DNA of 64,000 nt from Melastoma dodecandrum. Its lineage: Eukaryota; Streptophyta; Magnoliopsida; Myrtales; Melastomataceae. This document shows positions 1 through 9,759 of the stretch, piece after piece. A program made the translations under genes and the position numbers. A model generated the notes under the pieces. It had not been told where the DNA came from. It did not search any database and was given only the letters and a program-made list of their open reading frames with translations. Every line of letters starts with the position of its first letter. Within the stretch, counting starts at the first letter, position 1. The stretch lies in assembly GCA_029817715.1 (NCBI GenBank), contig JARUPY010000594.1, positions 1-64,000 of the forward strand, in the 5' to 3' direction.

Positions 1-71
1 GCTGACGCCGCCGCGGGACGACCGCCCCGCCGGTGAGGTGGTAGGCTTTCAGGACGCGCCTTTGGACGCGC

Positions 72-150
72 CGCGGGGTGGAGCAGTTAGGTAGCTCGCT
101 GGGCCCATAACCCAGAGTGTCGTAAGGTTCAAATCCTGCCCCCGCATACC
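72..150 (+). tRNA. initiator tRNA-Met (anticodon CAT)
   Basis: The cloverleaf can be read directly: acceptor CGCGGGG pairs with the CCCCGC near the 3' end, the anticodon stem is CTGGG/CCCAG around a loop with CAT at 106-108, and the T arm contains GGTTCAAATCC. The unpaired first base and the three G:C pairs at the base of the anticodon stem are the known hallmarks of bacterial initiator tRNA. Two or three extra bases (about 119 in the variable loop, about 125, and an A at 146 before the TACC end) break the perfect fold, the same kind of indel seen throughout the window. The gene lies at the end of a conjugative-type operon, so it is also a possible integration site. Confidence 0.93.
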
Positions 151-210
151 CAAATAGCAGGTTATGCAAACCACAGGAACCTAAGGGTCATGGTGGTCGG
201 AATCTGAAAA

Positions 211-241
211 GAAGCCCTCGCCGGAACCGGCCGGGGGCTTC
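211..241. terminator. hairpin terminator between tRNA and the leftward operon
   Basis: GAAGCCC (211-217) pairs with GGGCTTC (235-241), with an inner CCGG/CCGG stem. T-rich sequence follows on the plus strand and A-rich sequence precedes it (GAAAAGAA), so it could stop transcription from both sides: the tRNA from the left and the operon arriving from the right. Confidence 0.75.
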
Positions 242-259
242 CTTCGTTTGTCGAGCGTG

Positions 260-1895
260 CTCCGCCAGCGATGCCCGAAGCACCGGCTACATATGAGGGG
301 TGCTCTACTGCCTGTACCTGCGTCGCTGGCTCACCATATCGTCTACGTCCGACGAGGAAGTCGGGAGTAGAGGACGTCCAGGAAGGCTCGGCGGTGTGCT
401 TGTTCGAGCCCGGCGATACAGCTCGATCCGGCGTCGCGAGAGGAGGTCGAGGAACTCGTTTTGATCCCCCTCAGCGCCGCGTGTTGAGCCGATTCGTCGC
501 TGTGTGGCGAGTTGCTCCTTCGACCGCCTCGCCGCTCTACGCCAATCGCGCGGATGGCAGTTCCTTCCAGGGCCGCCCTCGGGAGATTCCTCATCGCCGA
601 CCAGATCGAGGAGTACGCTCCTTGCCGGACTGCGAGCTTCTGGAGCTGTGCTCGCAACCGTTTTGGCACTTCGCGCTCGGTCTTCGTGGCCGTCCTGGCA
701 AGCAAGCTGGTCGAGCTCCTTCGCGTAAGGAGGCGAGGGAGTCGGGATAGTGGGGCGCTTGGGGGGGAAGGCTCGGATTCGAGTCGTCGCCTCGATCGCG
801 CGCGCTTCACGCTGTCGCGAGCGGGACGGACGGCAACCCCGCAGGCTGGGCCCTTGGCGTGCCAACGTAAGTACGGGGTAGACGCCCCTCACGCGATTCC
901 CGCCGCCATCCAGGTAGACGAGAGGCAGCAGAGTGTCATTCAAGTGCCTGCAGCGGGAGCAAAAAAACCGTCCCCCTTGAGGATGAGTGATGGTGAACTC
1001 CGCTCGCGGCCTGCCACGCTTTCGTCGTGCCGCCATGACGCCCTCCACTCGCTGTGAAGAGCTCGACAGAGATCAGCGCCGGGTGCCGACCCTCGTAGAG
1101 ATCTCGGCCTTTGTACGTGACGGAACTCCCGTGTTAGTTAACGGGGTCCGTCAGGGATTTCGGCGAGTGTTGTCTGGAGGGAGAGGGTTTTTGTTACGTG
1201 GCCGCGTGCGCGTTGCGCGGGTCGTCAAAACCCCGCGCTTCAAGATCGTCTCGGAGGTGCGACACGAGGAGTAACTCCACCAGCGGCGTAGGCCTCGAAA
1301 CGCCCACTTGATGAGCAGTCCCGAGGCGCTGTTCGGGATCACGATTGTACGATGGTTTTTGACGAGAGTGGCCCGTCTCGAAGGGGCCTTGCAGGACGTT
1401 GAGGTAGCCGAGCTTGGCTCGCCCCGTCCGTGCCGCCCTGCTGCGCCTTGTGGAGCATCTTGTTGGCGATTGTCGCGGCACGTTCGACCGGACTTAGGAC
1501 ATGGTTTGAAGCCGTCGGTGAGGACCTTGAGGAGCATCGCCATGTCTTCGTCGGTGCCGAAGGTTCTCGAGTAGCGCTTGACGAAGCTCGATTTCGCGAG
1601 CGAACGCAGGGGTCGTGCTCGCACGATCACCTGCGTCCGGAGTAGAGTTTTCGGAAGGCGCTAGCGAAGCGAGGCCGTAGATATGATGACGTAGTTCGAT
1701 GGTCGTCGGCGTTGGTCCTCGTGAGTACCTCGAGCATCTGCCGGGAAGACGAGCCGCTATGGCGTATCGTCTGGCCACTCGATCCAGGGCCTCGACACCC
1801 GTGACTCGCCGACGATTTTCGGGCACCAGAGCTCGCAGAGCCCTTGCGCCTCGACGAACTCCCGCTGGGGTTGCGATTGAGTTTTTGCCGTCCTC

Positions 1896-1933
<38 letters not shown>

Positions 1934-2142
1934 CCCACCCCGGACGTCCCGGGCTGGTATCCGAGTTGGCGCTGCGAGCTGACGCGGAAGGTATAGACCA
2001 GCGCGCGCTTCTTTCTCGCGTCGCCGGATCTGAGCCGCAGGCGCCGGTCCGGACTGAAGTGCCGCGCGAAGCGCCGGGCATAGGCGGCTCGTTGATGCTC
2101 GCTCGTCGAATCGGCGGGGGTGGTGAGATCGTTCGCACTCAT
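260..2142 (-). CDS. unidentified last gene of the conjugative operon (frameshifted)
   Basis: The start is well supported: ATG at 2142 (MSANDLTTPADSTSEHQRAA) overlaps the probable stop of the upstream gene as ATGA. The following sequence is a coherent basic, Arg-rich polypeptide that needs several frame changes, so the roughly 600-residue length is an estimate. A run of about 30 C near 1900-1930 (G on the coding strand) falls inside the gene and would encode polyglycine; it is more likely a sequencing artefact. Fragments such as DLEARGFDDPRNA near 1220 look like real coding sequence by codon use, but I do not recognise a family. Its position after a coupling ATPase and a replication-relaxation protein suggests a role in transfer or maintenance of the element. 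That is inference only. Confidence 0.45.
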
Positions 2143-2144
2143 AC

Positions 2145-3200
2145 GCTCCTGATTGACGCTCTCTTCGACAGAAGGAGTTCCAGTCCTTCGCCGTTATGTA
2201 CTTTTCCGCCACGGTCGTTCGCGCGACCGGGGTGGGCATCGTTGGCAACGCCTCATTAACGCCCAAATACTGGAAGAAGACGTGGAGGCCAGCGAGGCGT
2301 TCTTCGAATCGGTACACGCCGGCGCAGTTCTCCCAAATCTGGGTCCCCAGTTGCAACACCACCACGACGTTTTCGGCACAGATCGAGCCCTTCCCGGAAG
2401 GCGGGTCAACCGCATCGGTACCAGCAGAGGGAGATCGAGCTGTTTCGTGGCATGAATGTCATTACGGTCCGGGTACCACCCGGCAGTACACCTCCGATGA
2501 AGTCTTGGAACGATGGTCAGGGTCGGTCTGCTCGACGACCGTTTCATCATCCAGGGTACGCGAGGAACGCGTCGCCCCGTACAAGGTCGAGGCCGTGCAT
2601 GAGCCCGCTCTGCCTGCTACCCGGCGCGGAGGCCCTCGGCGCCGTCAGAAGGCTCGGGAGTGTTTCAAACTCCTACGGAAGGCTAATGGAACCCTCCGAA
2701 TCGCTTCGACGAGGCCCGTTTATACGCGGCTGAAGTGCTCCCAGAGCGCGAAGCCACTCCAGCGGAGGTCGCCAGGGCCACATGCCCCTGTATCGCGTCA
2801 AGACCTGCTGGAGGGACGGCCATCCAGCCGAAATTCTTGAGCCGTTCCTCCGAACGAAGCTCTCGCGGGTCCGGGTAGAAGCCGAGGTAGCGCTCAAGGA
2901 AGACCTTGTCGCTCACCGCCTGGCTGGGGCGTTTGAAGTCGAGCTCGAGGTAGGCGAGAAAAAGGACCTCGCCAAAAGCCGCCCGGCAGCTTCGGCGTAG
3001 CGTGCGCTATCATGATCGAGGGTGCGTTCACCCCCGCCTGAGCAGCGCATGGTCGAGTTCCTTCCTCGACAGGTGGACTGATCGGCCGGCTCACGCTTCT
3101 GACACTGTCGCCGGTTGTTCCGGTGTTGGATGGTTCCCTGCTCCGGGTAGGTCCGGATCTCGTCGTCCTCTCGGGATGGAAGGGTTCGTGTTTCGATCAT
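2145..3200 (-). CDS. unidentified protein of the conjugative operon
   Basis: The start is ATG at 3200 (MIETRTLPSREDDEIRTYPE), preceded by an AAAGGAGGGGG ribosome site. Readable blocks in order are DKVFLERYLGFYPDPRELRS and ERLKNFGWMAVPPAGLDA (about 2905-2780), then VLQLGTQIWENCAGVYRFEE and LHVFFQYLGVNEALPTM (about 2360-2260), and KYITAKDWNS near 2195. The end would overlap the ATG of the next gene at 2142 after one frame change. The length would be about 350 residues. The blocks are well-formed soluble protein, with no membrane segment or signal peptide visible. I do not recognise the family. The tight operon spacing says it belongs with the coupling and replication-relaxation proteins upstream. 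Confidence 0.5.
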
Positions 3201-3204
3201 GTGT

Positions 3205-4280
3205 CCCCCCCCCTCCTTTCGTGGTGAGGGGTTAAGAAGCGTACGAGGGGCGGCCCGCCGGCGAGGGAGTCGAACCGAGCGTTGCTGCGGTTGGGGTCGG
3301 TCGCCACGCTGCGGGGCTTCGGTGCGGGCATCACTTGAGGATCCGAGCCAACGAGCTGTGCGGGCGTGGGTGGTGAAGCGGAAGAGCGAGGCGTCGATAA
3401 TCGGTCGCGACTCGCGACTATTTCGCGCTGGAGCCGCAAACGCTGCCTATCCGTCACGGCAGCAACAGCCAGCGACGTACGGGAAGACGCCGCGGCGCGC
3501 CCTTTTGCTCGCGCCCCGTGCGGGCGTTTTTTTTTTTAAACCTGGGCGGTGTACTGGGCGCATTTGCGCGCCAACCACCGATAACCCGGCGCGGCCGCGG
3601 GTCGTCTTCGATGAACCAGTGGTCCTCGTAGTCGCCCGATGCCCGTTGACGGACGCCCATATCCGGCTTAACCGGTCTGCGTCGCGCCTGTCGGGTCCAC
3701 GACGGAATGTGCGCCAGCAGACTGGCTCTAGCCTTCGGACCTATACAGCAGCTCGATGATCGTAGTCGCGGGCGAGTTCGACGACAAGCATCACGTGCCA
3801 ACCTCCCGCGGATCGCGAGAGGACCATGCGCCAAGGTGTTCGATCGACGAGCAGAATGGGCGGTGCGTTGGTAGCGCCGGGTCCGGTTTACCGGCGAGCA
3901 CGACACGCTGGCCGGTGCGACCTGAGGGCTCCAGACGTACGCGGCCAGGAGCCGGCGCGGTGGCCCGCCAACCTGAACGGTCCGAGCCGCTCGATGACAT
4001 CGAGGCCGTGGAGGCGGCCCGAGCACCCTGGTTGCAGGCGCGGATCGCGACCCGGTTCGATTCGGTTGCGGGGCCGGAAGAACAAACCGGGCCGATCTGG
4101 CTCGTCGACATGAAACCGGTATGCGCCTCGAGAGCGCGCAGCATCTCGGAGGTCGCCGGCTCGACAGCAATCGTCTCGCAGTTTCACCGAGGCTGCTGCC
4201 GTGCGCCGTACCCGCCGGTCCCAAATGGGCGGCCCCCGCCTCCCGGGCATCCTCCCCCTCTGAAGCGGGGAGCGCGACAT
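3205..4280 (-). CDS. replication-relaxation family protein (frameshifted)
   Basis: Members of this family (Replic_Relax) are DNA-binding proteins of actinobacterial conjugative plasmids and integrative elements, thought to act in plasmid replication or relaxation. Two hallmarks are visible: an N-terminal winged-helix stretch (ALEAHTGFMSTSQI, then NRVAIRACNQ and GRLHGLDVIERLGPFRLAGH, about 4140-3950), and the acidic motif GDYEDHWFIEDD at 3603-3640, which corresponds to the family's EYEDHWFLEVD box after the winged helix. A VKPDMGVR block just before it matches the expected spacing. At least four frame changes are needed. The gene directly follows the VirD4-like coupling gene, which is its usual neighbour. 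The start at 4280 is the most upstream ATG after the previous stop. Confidence 0.65.
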
Positions 4281-4330
4281 GTGTACGGATTACGAGTGAA
4301 GCGGAATGAACTCGGGGAATGCCGGGGTCG

Positions 4331-6627
4331 TTAACGAGGCGATCGGACGGGCACGATGCGAACAGAGTGGAAGGGTCGTCCGCACCGCGACGAGGTAGCC
4401 ATCACGGCGCTCGCGGGAAAGGCCCCTGGTCCATGAACCGCCTCCGCGTGCGTCCGCCCGACGGCGTGTTGGTATTGGGGTGGGCGCATCGTGGCTGTCC
4501 GTCCGCCCACCGGTGGCGGCAGCGCGCCGGATCCGGGGGCCTGACGGCGTGCGGTATGGTAGCGAGCGCTGGACCCGGTCCAGGAATCCGACGGGGGTCG
4601 CTCGTGGCGTGCGACGGTTGGCAAGTCGTTGCGTGCCGAGATCCATGGTTTCGGGAGTGCCCTGGCGTGGGTGAGGCGGGCGTTAGAATCTCGGAAGGTG
4701 TAACGAGCGAGCTGAAGTCCTCCGGCTCGAGTGGTTGCGCGCTGGCCGCGGCCCATTGGAAACCTTCGCGATCGCTCACGCCGCTGAGCGCGAAGACGAT
4801 CTTGTTGCGCGCGTTCGTTTCGACAGCGTCGTCGCATCTCGCGCGGGAGTTGACCGAGGTACTGGCTTCGCGAGCACCCATCGGGCGGATTGAGCGACGC
4901 GACCTGCGCGAAGCGCATCCGAGAGGGTTCGCACCTGGTGAGACGGAGGGGTCCTGCATCTCCGTCGACCGTAGATCAGTGAGCGGGCGGCCGGCGAGCT
5001 TCGGGGAGGCCTGCTTGGGCGAGGGATGCGGTTCCAGAAGGGTCGCCACGACGAGGCTGCCGAGCAGGCTCGCCGCCTGCGGCCCGATGACACCCACGGT
5101 TGGTTCGGGAACGAGCAGGATCGTCGGGCGGCGAAAGATGTCTTCGATGTCGAATCCCACGCCCGGCCCGAGCATTGCCCGCAGCCCCGGACGCAGCAGC
5201 ACCCCGCCGCAGACGACTCATCGTCGGCCCGACGATCTCCAGCACCTGGAGGGGCTTGTACTGCTCGAAACCGGGACCAGAACCCGAGCAGCGCCGGGTC
5301 CTCGACCTGTGCGATGCGCGCTCGCCGGGCAGCAGGCTCGAGGAGGAGGTCGGGGAGGTCACGGAGCGTGCCGCCGGTGAGTGTCAAGGTCAGGACGCGG
5401 CGTTAAGGATGTCGAACGTCCGCGGCCCCGATCGGCGCGAAAACGTCGGCAAGAATGTCGACGACGCTGTCCGCCACAACGTGTGGATCGCGCCCTGCCG
5501 CCGCGAGCGGGTTCCACCGGACCGGGTCGCTGGCAGACGGGTCGAGAAACCACGACGTCCGTCCAGCCGGTCCACCGGACGCGCTCAAGGGCGGCGGAGA
5601 CGGTGTCCGCCTTCGGGTCGATCATCACGACGGACTGAACCCGCAGGCGAAGTCCGCCACCGCGAGGTTGAGCAGGACGGTGCTCTTGCCGGCACCCGTG
5701 GGCCCGAGGGCGTGAGTATGGAAACCGCCCCTCGGGCGGGCGGCAGTCCGACGAGCGTGTTTCGGTCGGTTGCTAGTGTCGCGAAGGGCCCGCTTCGGTG
5801 CTCACCGCGCCCTCGCGGCAGCACGATCCGCGGATGGGCGTCCGGTTGGCCGGGGGAGGTGCTCCCTACCTACGGGTAGCCCCATCATCACGACGGCCTC
5901 GCGCACCGTCAGCAGTTTTTGGAGCGCGAATCGGCGCGGGGAGTGGCGGAGGCCACGTCGCGCAGTGGGACAGGGCTCAGGACGAACCGCGGTCCGTCCC
6001 GCTCGATAATCCGCGACGCGGCGAGCAGCCCACGGATGACGTTCTCGGCGTCGTGCCCCGATGCGGATGTGGCGAGCCGGATGTCGGCACGCAGGAGGTG
6101 CTCGTTCGCCCGCGCCTGCAGCTTCATCCGCACGGCGGGCTCGGCGGGCTTCACCCCGAACGCCGCGCGGGTCAGCCAGCTCTGCCAGGGATTAGCCAAC
6201 CGACGGCGGCACTGTGTACGGCGACCGTCCCCGGCCAAGGACGACCTGCAGCAGAACTACCTCGGCCGGAGCCACGGACACGATCGCCGCGAGCATCGTC
6301 CGCACGCTTACCACTGGAGTCACCCACGTCGAGCGGACGCCCCGGGTGGCGAAGACGAAGCCGAGCGGCGCGGCGCAGCGTGCTACGTCTCCACCTGCTC
6401 CGTGGAGATGCGCAGGTCCGGAACGTGGCCCTGGAGCCGCTCCACCGCCGCTCGGCCGAGCCCACCCGGACCGGAGTACTGCACCCGTCCGGCTCGAGCC
6501 CTCGCCTCGAACGTCACCGGCTGACGCCGCACGTCGCTGGCAAGCGAACCGCAGCACGCCGAGCACATACTCCATTTCGAGCGGCTGAGGCCAGGTGAGC
6601 AGCTGGACGGAACTACTCACCATCCGC
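4331..6627 (-). CDS. VirD4/TraG-type conjugal coupling ATPase (frameshifted)
   Basis: This is a hexameric motor that brings the relaxosome to a type IV secretion channel. The C-terminal half is clear: a P-loop (about GPTGAGKSTVLLNLAVADFA, 5712-5650), then the strand MIDPKADTV (5628-5600), DILNAASLTLTGGTLRDLPD (about 5430-5370), and the late box LGQLPREM followed by VETNARNKIVFALSGVSD (4870-4770), typical of TraG/VirD4-like proteins. The N-terminal third (6600-5850) has VTPVVSVRTMLAAIVSVAPA and LQARANEHLLRADIRLATSA, the region that precedes the ATPase in actinobacterial versions. Total length is near 760 residues. The start near 6627 overlaps the end of the small upstream gene. Many single-base indels interrupt it, but the order of motifs is intact. 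Confidence 0.85.
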
Positions 6628-6819
6628 CTCCGCATGCCCAATCTCGGGGTGTGGTGAGGGTCTGGGCCGCACCTGTGCTTCCGCCGTCGCTCTCCATGCG
6701 AGCCCGGTAGAACTGCATTCCGATGTGTCCGAGCCGCCGCACGTCGATTTCGCGCCGCCGCCGCACACCGCGCACCACGAGCGCAGCTCCTTCTTTGGGT
6801 GTCGTTTCTTTTTGCTCAT
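6613..6819 (-). CDS. small basic cysteine-containing protein upstream of the coupling ATPase
   Basis: The ATG at 6819 (MSKKKRHPKKELRSWCAVCG) has a strong ribosome site AAAGGAGG seven bases upstream and overlaps the stop of the preceding ORF as ATGA. The N-terminus is very basic, and a CxxC pair at about residues 16-19 could bind a metal. The ORF is open to 6613 (68 residues), although a frame change giving GHIGMQFYRARMESDGG is also plausible in the second half. Its end overlaps the start of the coupling ATPase. I do not recognise a family. Confidence 0.6.
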   Translation of the reverse strand: MSKKKRHPKKELRSWCAVCGGGAKSTCGGSDTSECSSTGLAWRATAEAQVRPRPSPHPEIGHAEADGE

Positions 6820-7304
6820 GAATAGCCTCCTTTCCATAGGGGGTTATGGGCTGTGCGACATCGCGATCCGCCCCGGGTGAGAAAAGTGCGCCCGACTTGC
6901 ATAGAGACAAGTTGGGAATGATGCTTATAAGGCAAGTTGATTGGAATTGTCAAGCATTTGTGTGTGATCCATCGCATTGATCGTCTCGACGTGGGGGCAA
7001 ATGCGCTTCTGCTTAGGCTTCGCATTCGCCAGCCGGGCTGGGCCTGGAACGTGAGTAGCGAGCGCTCCTTGTCGCACACTGTGTGGTCTATGGGGTTAGG
7101 GAATGATCTGTTCGCATCACTATCAGGATTCCTAGGCGATTGACTCCTTGGGTCCACCGGGTACGGGACCACCCTCGAGGACGACATCGGTCTATAGACC
7201 CGGATGGTTCCCTCCACACGCATTCGAAGCCGTTCGTGACGGACGGCGGGCGAAACAGCTCGAGGCGCCGGCCGATTCGGCCCCATCCGCTTCACCACCT
7301 CCAT
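6816..7304 (-). CDS. unidentified 162-aa ORF, translationally coupled
   Basis: The ATG at 7304 is preceded by CGAGGAGG with good spacing. The frame is open for 162 residues and stops in TGA that overlaps the next ATG (6819), a strong sign that both ends are real. The first part (MEVVKRMGPNRPAPRAVSPA) is basic and Pro-rich. The middle (about 7150-6920) is lower in GC than the rest of the operon, and its composition is less gene-like, so a frame change inside is possible. No domain recognised. Confidence 0.45.
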   Translation of the reverse strand: MEVVKRMGPNRPAPRAVSPAVRHERLRMRVEGTIRVYRPMSSSRVVPYPVDPRSQSPRNPDSDANRSFPNPIDHTVCDKERSLLTFQAQPGWRMRSLSRSAFAPTSRRSMRWITHKCLTIPINLPYKHHSQLVSMQVGRTFLTRGGSRCRTAHNPLWKGGYS

Positions 7305-7797
7305 AAACCTCCTCGGGCTTGTGGGGAGTGGTCTTGTTTACACCGGGGCGGATCAGCCAGGTTGCCCCTGCGAGTGGGGTCTTGAAGATCGAGCCCCTTC
7401 CTCGGACCCGCCACGGACTGCGCGTGCTCGGACATGCTCCCTCAGGGGTCCACCGAAGGTCACGAGGCGCGGATTCACCCAAGTGAAGATGCTGGACGGG
7501 GCGGGAAATCCCCAGGCCCGGGCGACGTGCCATCATCCGTGCTCCATGAGCGAGTTGGTCACCCACAGCCAGAAGCACGCCATCCTTCGCGAGATGCGGC
7601 TGCATGCGCAGCGGCGCCCATCGCCTTTGATTCGGTCCGATGCTCACATCACGTTTTGTAGTGGCGTTTCCCCACCCATCGCGGGCCCACCGGGGGATCG
7701 GCGACGACAGTGGCCACGCACTCGGTTTGTACGGATATGGGCGGGATTTCGTTGCTTGGCGGCAGCACTCTGGCAGTGTTCTGTAGTGTTGGTCATG
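7300..7797 (-). CDS. unidentified small protein of the transfer operon (frameshifted)
   Basis: The start ATG at 7797 (MTNTTEHCQSAAAKQRNPA) follows AAAGGAGGACTAC, the best Shine-Dalgarno sequence in the operon, and overlaps the upstream ORF's stop. An early stretch can be read as ECVATVVADPPVGPRW after one frame change. The rest runs to about 7310 through RMMARRPGLGISRPVQHLHL and GATWLIRPGVNK. The gene directly downstream starts at 7304. Function not recognised; by position it is a transfer-region accessory protein. Confidence 0.45.
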
Positions 7798-8053
7798 TAG
7801 TCCTCCTTTCGGCTCCAGCGGTGGTGCGCCGATTGAGCGCCGTGAAGCCTCCGTAGTGAAAAGTGAGATGGCAATTCCCGGCAACCGTCGGAATCGCGCG
7901 ACCCTGCCGACGCGATCGGACGGGTTGCTGCCCGGCGGGTGAGGCGCCCATTTCCCGCGCATGAGACGCTTGGTGATTTTGTGGAATCGGCATACGCAAG
8001 CAGCCGGACTGCCGCACTGCGGGTTCACTCAGCCGCTGTCGCGCGAGTCGCAA
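7793..8053 (-). CDS. unidentified 86-aa ORF between two coupled genes
   Basis: This frame ends ...AGAERRTT and its TGA overlaps the ATG at 7797, which is the reason for choosing it over the competing frame in the same stretch. The start at 8053 lies inside the end of the 75-aa membrane protein; a start closer to 8010 after a frame change is also possible. The sequence is basic with GRAIPTVAGNCHLTFHYGGF near its C-terminus. No family recognised. Confidence 0.35.
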   Translation of the reverse strand: MRLARQRLSEPAVRQSGCLRMPIPQNHQASHAREMGASPAGQQPVRSRRQGRAIPTVAGNCHLTFHYGGFTALNRRTTAGAERRTT

Positions 8054-8252
8054 TCCGCCATCGCACGAGCAGCAGCAGCGTCCCGACGATCACGGCCCCG
8101 CCCCCGACGATCCAGGCCCAGTGCGCCAGCCAGAACTCGTAGGCGTAGTGGAGCAGCAGGCCGAGCAGGATCAGCGCGACAGCGAGCTCAATGACGCCTT
8201 CGATGAGACCGCCACCACCCCCACCGCGGCTCACGACCGCCACCCCCGCCAT
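8025..8252 (-). CDS. small integral membrane protein (copy 1 of a duplicated module)
   Basis: An uninterrupted 75-residue frame. After a Gly-rich N-terminus it has two hydrophobic segments, IELAVALILLGLLLHYAYEF (about residues 21-40) and WAWIVGGGAVIVGTLLLLVR (about 45-64), then a basic C-terminus. It is very probably a two-TM inner membrane protein. It sits in the transfer operon directly after another TM-containing gene. A degraded relative (GGSLIEQVTELAVAHFLGL) lies at 18597 in the same arrangement. Many conjugation operons carry such small membrane proteins, but I cannot assign this one to a named family. Confidence 0.8.
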   Translation of the reverse strand: MAGVAVVSRGGGGGGLIEGVIELAVALILLGLLLHYAYEFWLAHWAWIVGGGAVIVGTLLLLVRWRIATRATAAE

Positions 8253-8277
8253 GGTTCGGGGCGTGCTCCATGCTCAC

Positions 8278-8878
8278 TCATCGCGGCGTGCGCGGCCCCG
8301 GATTAGACGGAATTGCGGGCGCCGTTTTACCGCTCGCGCGGGTCTGCTCGCTGAGCTCAACGGCCATCTGGAGGACGCGCGACTGGATCGAGATTCGAGA
8401 GACGCTCCTTCGGCCCGCTGACTGAGTCTCGCTGCAGAAGCCAGCCAAGGACCGCCCCAGACCCAACAGCAGCGCCAACGGCCCACGCCTGCACGGCGCG
8501 ACGGACAGCACCACCGAGCCGGTGATCGTGCCCACGTCGATACCGGCGATCACAGCTGGGCGATCTGATCGACGCCGCGCCCGAGGGGACGAAAGCTGTC
8601 CACGCTCGCCTTGTATGCGAGCCCTCGCTCCGAGGCGGCGCGATCTGGATCAGGTGGGACACTCGAAACGCCGACAGCGCGCCCCGGCCGCCTCAAGGAC
8701 CTCGCCCGTGAGCGCGTGCTCGCGCCCATGCTCCCGGGTCCGGGCGACGACCGCCTCCCCGACGGTGTGCGTTCAAGCCTCCCGGCGCGGTAGCAGCGCG
8801 CATCACCTGCCGACGACATCGCGCAGCCCTTGCGGGGCGATACTCTCGACTCGAGGGACATTCAAATGGTTGGGCATG
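8278..8878 (-). CDS. TM-containing protein (copy 1 of a duplicated module, frameshifted)
   Basis: The start ATG at 8878 (MPNHLNVPRVESIAPQGLRD) has GGAGG six bases upstream. Reading on across frames gives REHGREHALTGEVLEAAGAL, HLIQIA near 8650, then a hydrophobic stretch VIAGIDVGTITGSVVLSV and PLALLLGLGRSLAG (8555-8440), and the C-terminal VLQMAVELSEQT. The same pattern (TRALEAAGSLMAFERHLIQI, a TM stretch, then VLQLAAALSAQT) occurs at 19113-18551, so the two are paralogues. Predicted topology is a helical soluble N-terminus followed by one or two membrane segments. Function unknown. Because it heads the transfer operon it may be part of the mating channel. Confidence 0.6.
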
Positions 8879-9049
8879 GTGAACCTCCACTGGCACCTCG
8901 CCCCCAGACCGGGAGAGCGACCGAGCGGACCTGGCTCGAAGGCTTCTAGGAGATCCGGCGTAGGCAGGTCCGCGTCGTGACAAGGAAAGTGTACAACCGG
9001 GTCCGCGCCTGGAGCCCCGCGACTGACCTGATAGCAAGGAGAACCATCA

Positions 9050-9758
9050 TGCGCCGATGTACGCCAAGATACGCGATCCATGTGCAGGATCTCGATGCAG
9101 ATCCGACGCAAGGACGGAGCTCGCTCGACGTGCAGAAGAAGCTGGTTATACGCACCGCGTGATCAGTGAAGGGGCTCGGCGGAGACGACCCCCAGCTCGC
9201 CCTGAGAGCGCCTTCTGGAACTTGGCTGACGACCACCCGCCGAGGATCGCGACTATCGACCGCCGCGCTCTACGCCATGGGACGAGGAGGTCCACTGGAG
9301 AGTACATGTCCTATGCGAGGACACACCGACTGGGCCGCCGCCCACTTCACCCGTACCAACGCACCGCCGGGCCCCGGGCCGCGGCGCCTACTGCCGACAC
9401 GCCCGGCATCGCCCAAACTTGTAACGCTCAGTCATGGGGCCCATCCCCATGGCCTCCTACCCATCGCGACACAGGAACTTCGTGCAGCGGGTTGAACCTC
9501 GATACCGTGCCGGTTCCAGGTCCAACTTCCGCCGAAGATGGCGAATGCGTGGGCTCCGAGGTTCTGGTGGTGAACGGTGACCCAGCAGGTACGTTCAAAC
9601 TCGAAGCGTGAGGACCGGGGTGTGATGCACCCACGGCTCCTACCGGAGCCGCGAACTACCAGTTGATCGACACGACCGCAGCAGCCGCCGAGAACACGCA
9701 CTCACGAGTGCGATGGCTGCGGCGAGAAGGCCCCCGGCATTATCAGCAGGTGTTCTAG
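9050..9758 (+). CDS. unidentified rightward gene divergent from the transfer operon
   Basis: Plus-strand coding character begins after GGAGAACCATC at about 9050 (MRRCTPRYAIHVQD or, in another frame, MYAKIRDP) and is clearest at 9490-9755: NLDTVPVPGPTSAEDGECVG, SEVLVVNGDPAGTFKLEA, then APTGAANYQLIDTTAAAAEN and a stop at 9756 after HYQQVF. At least three frame changes are needed. The gene is transcribed away from the membrane-protein gene at 8878, so the promoters of both should lie in 8880-9050. I do not recognise a family. Confidence 0.4.
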
Positions 9759-9759
9759 G

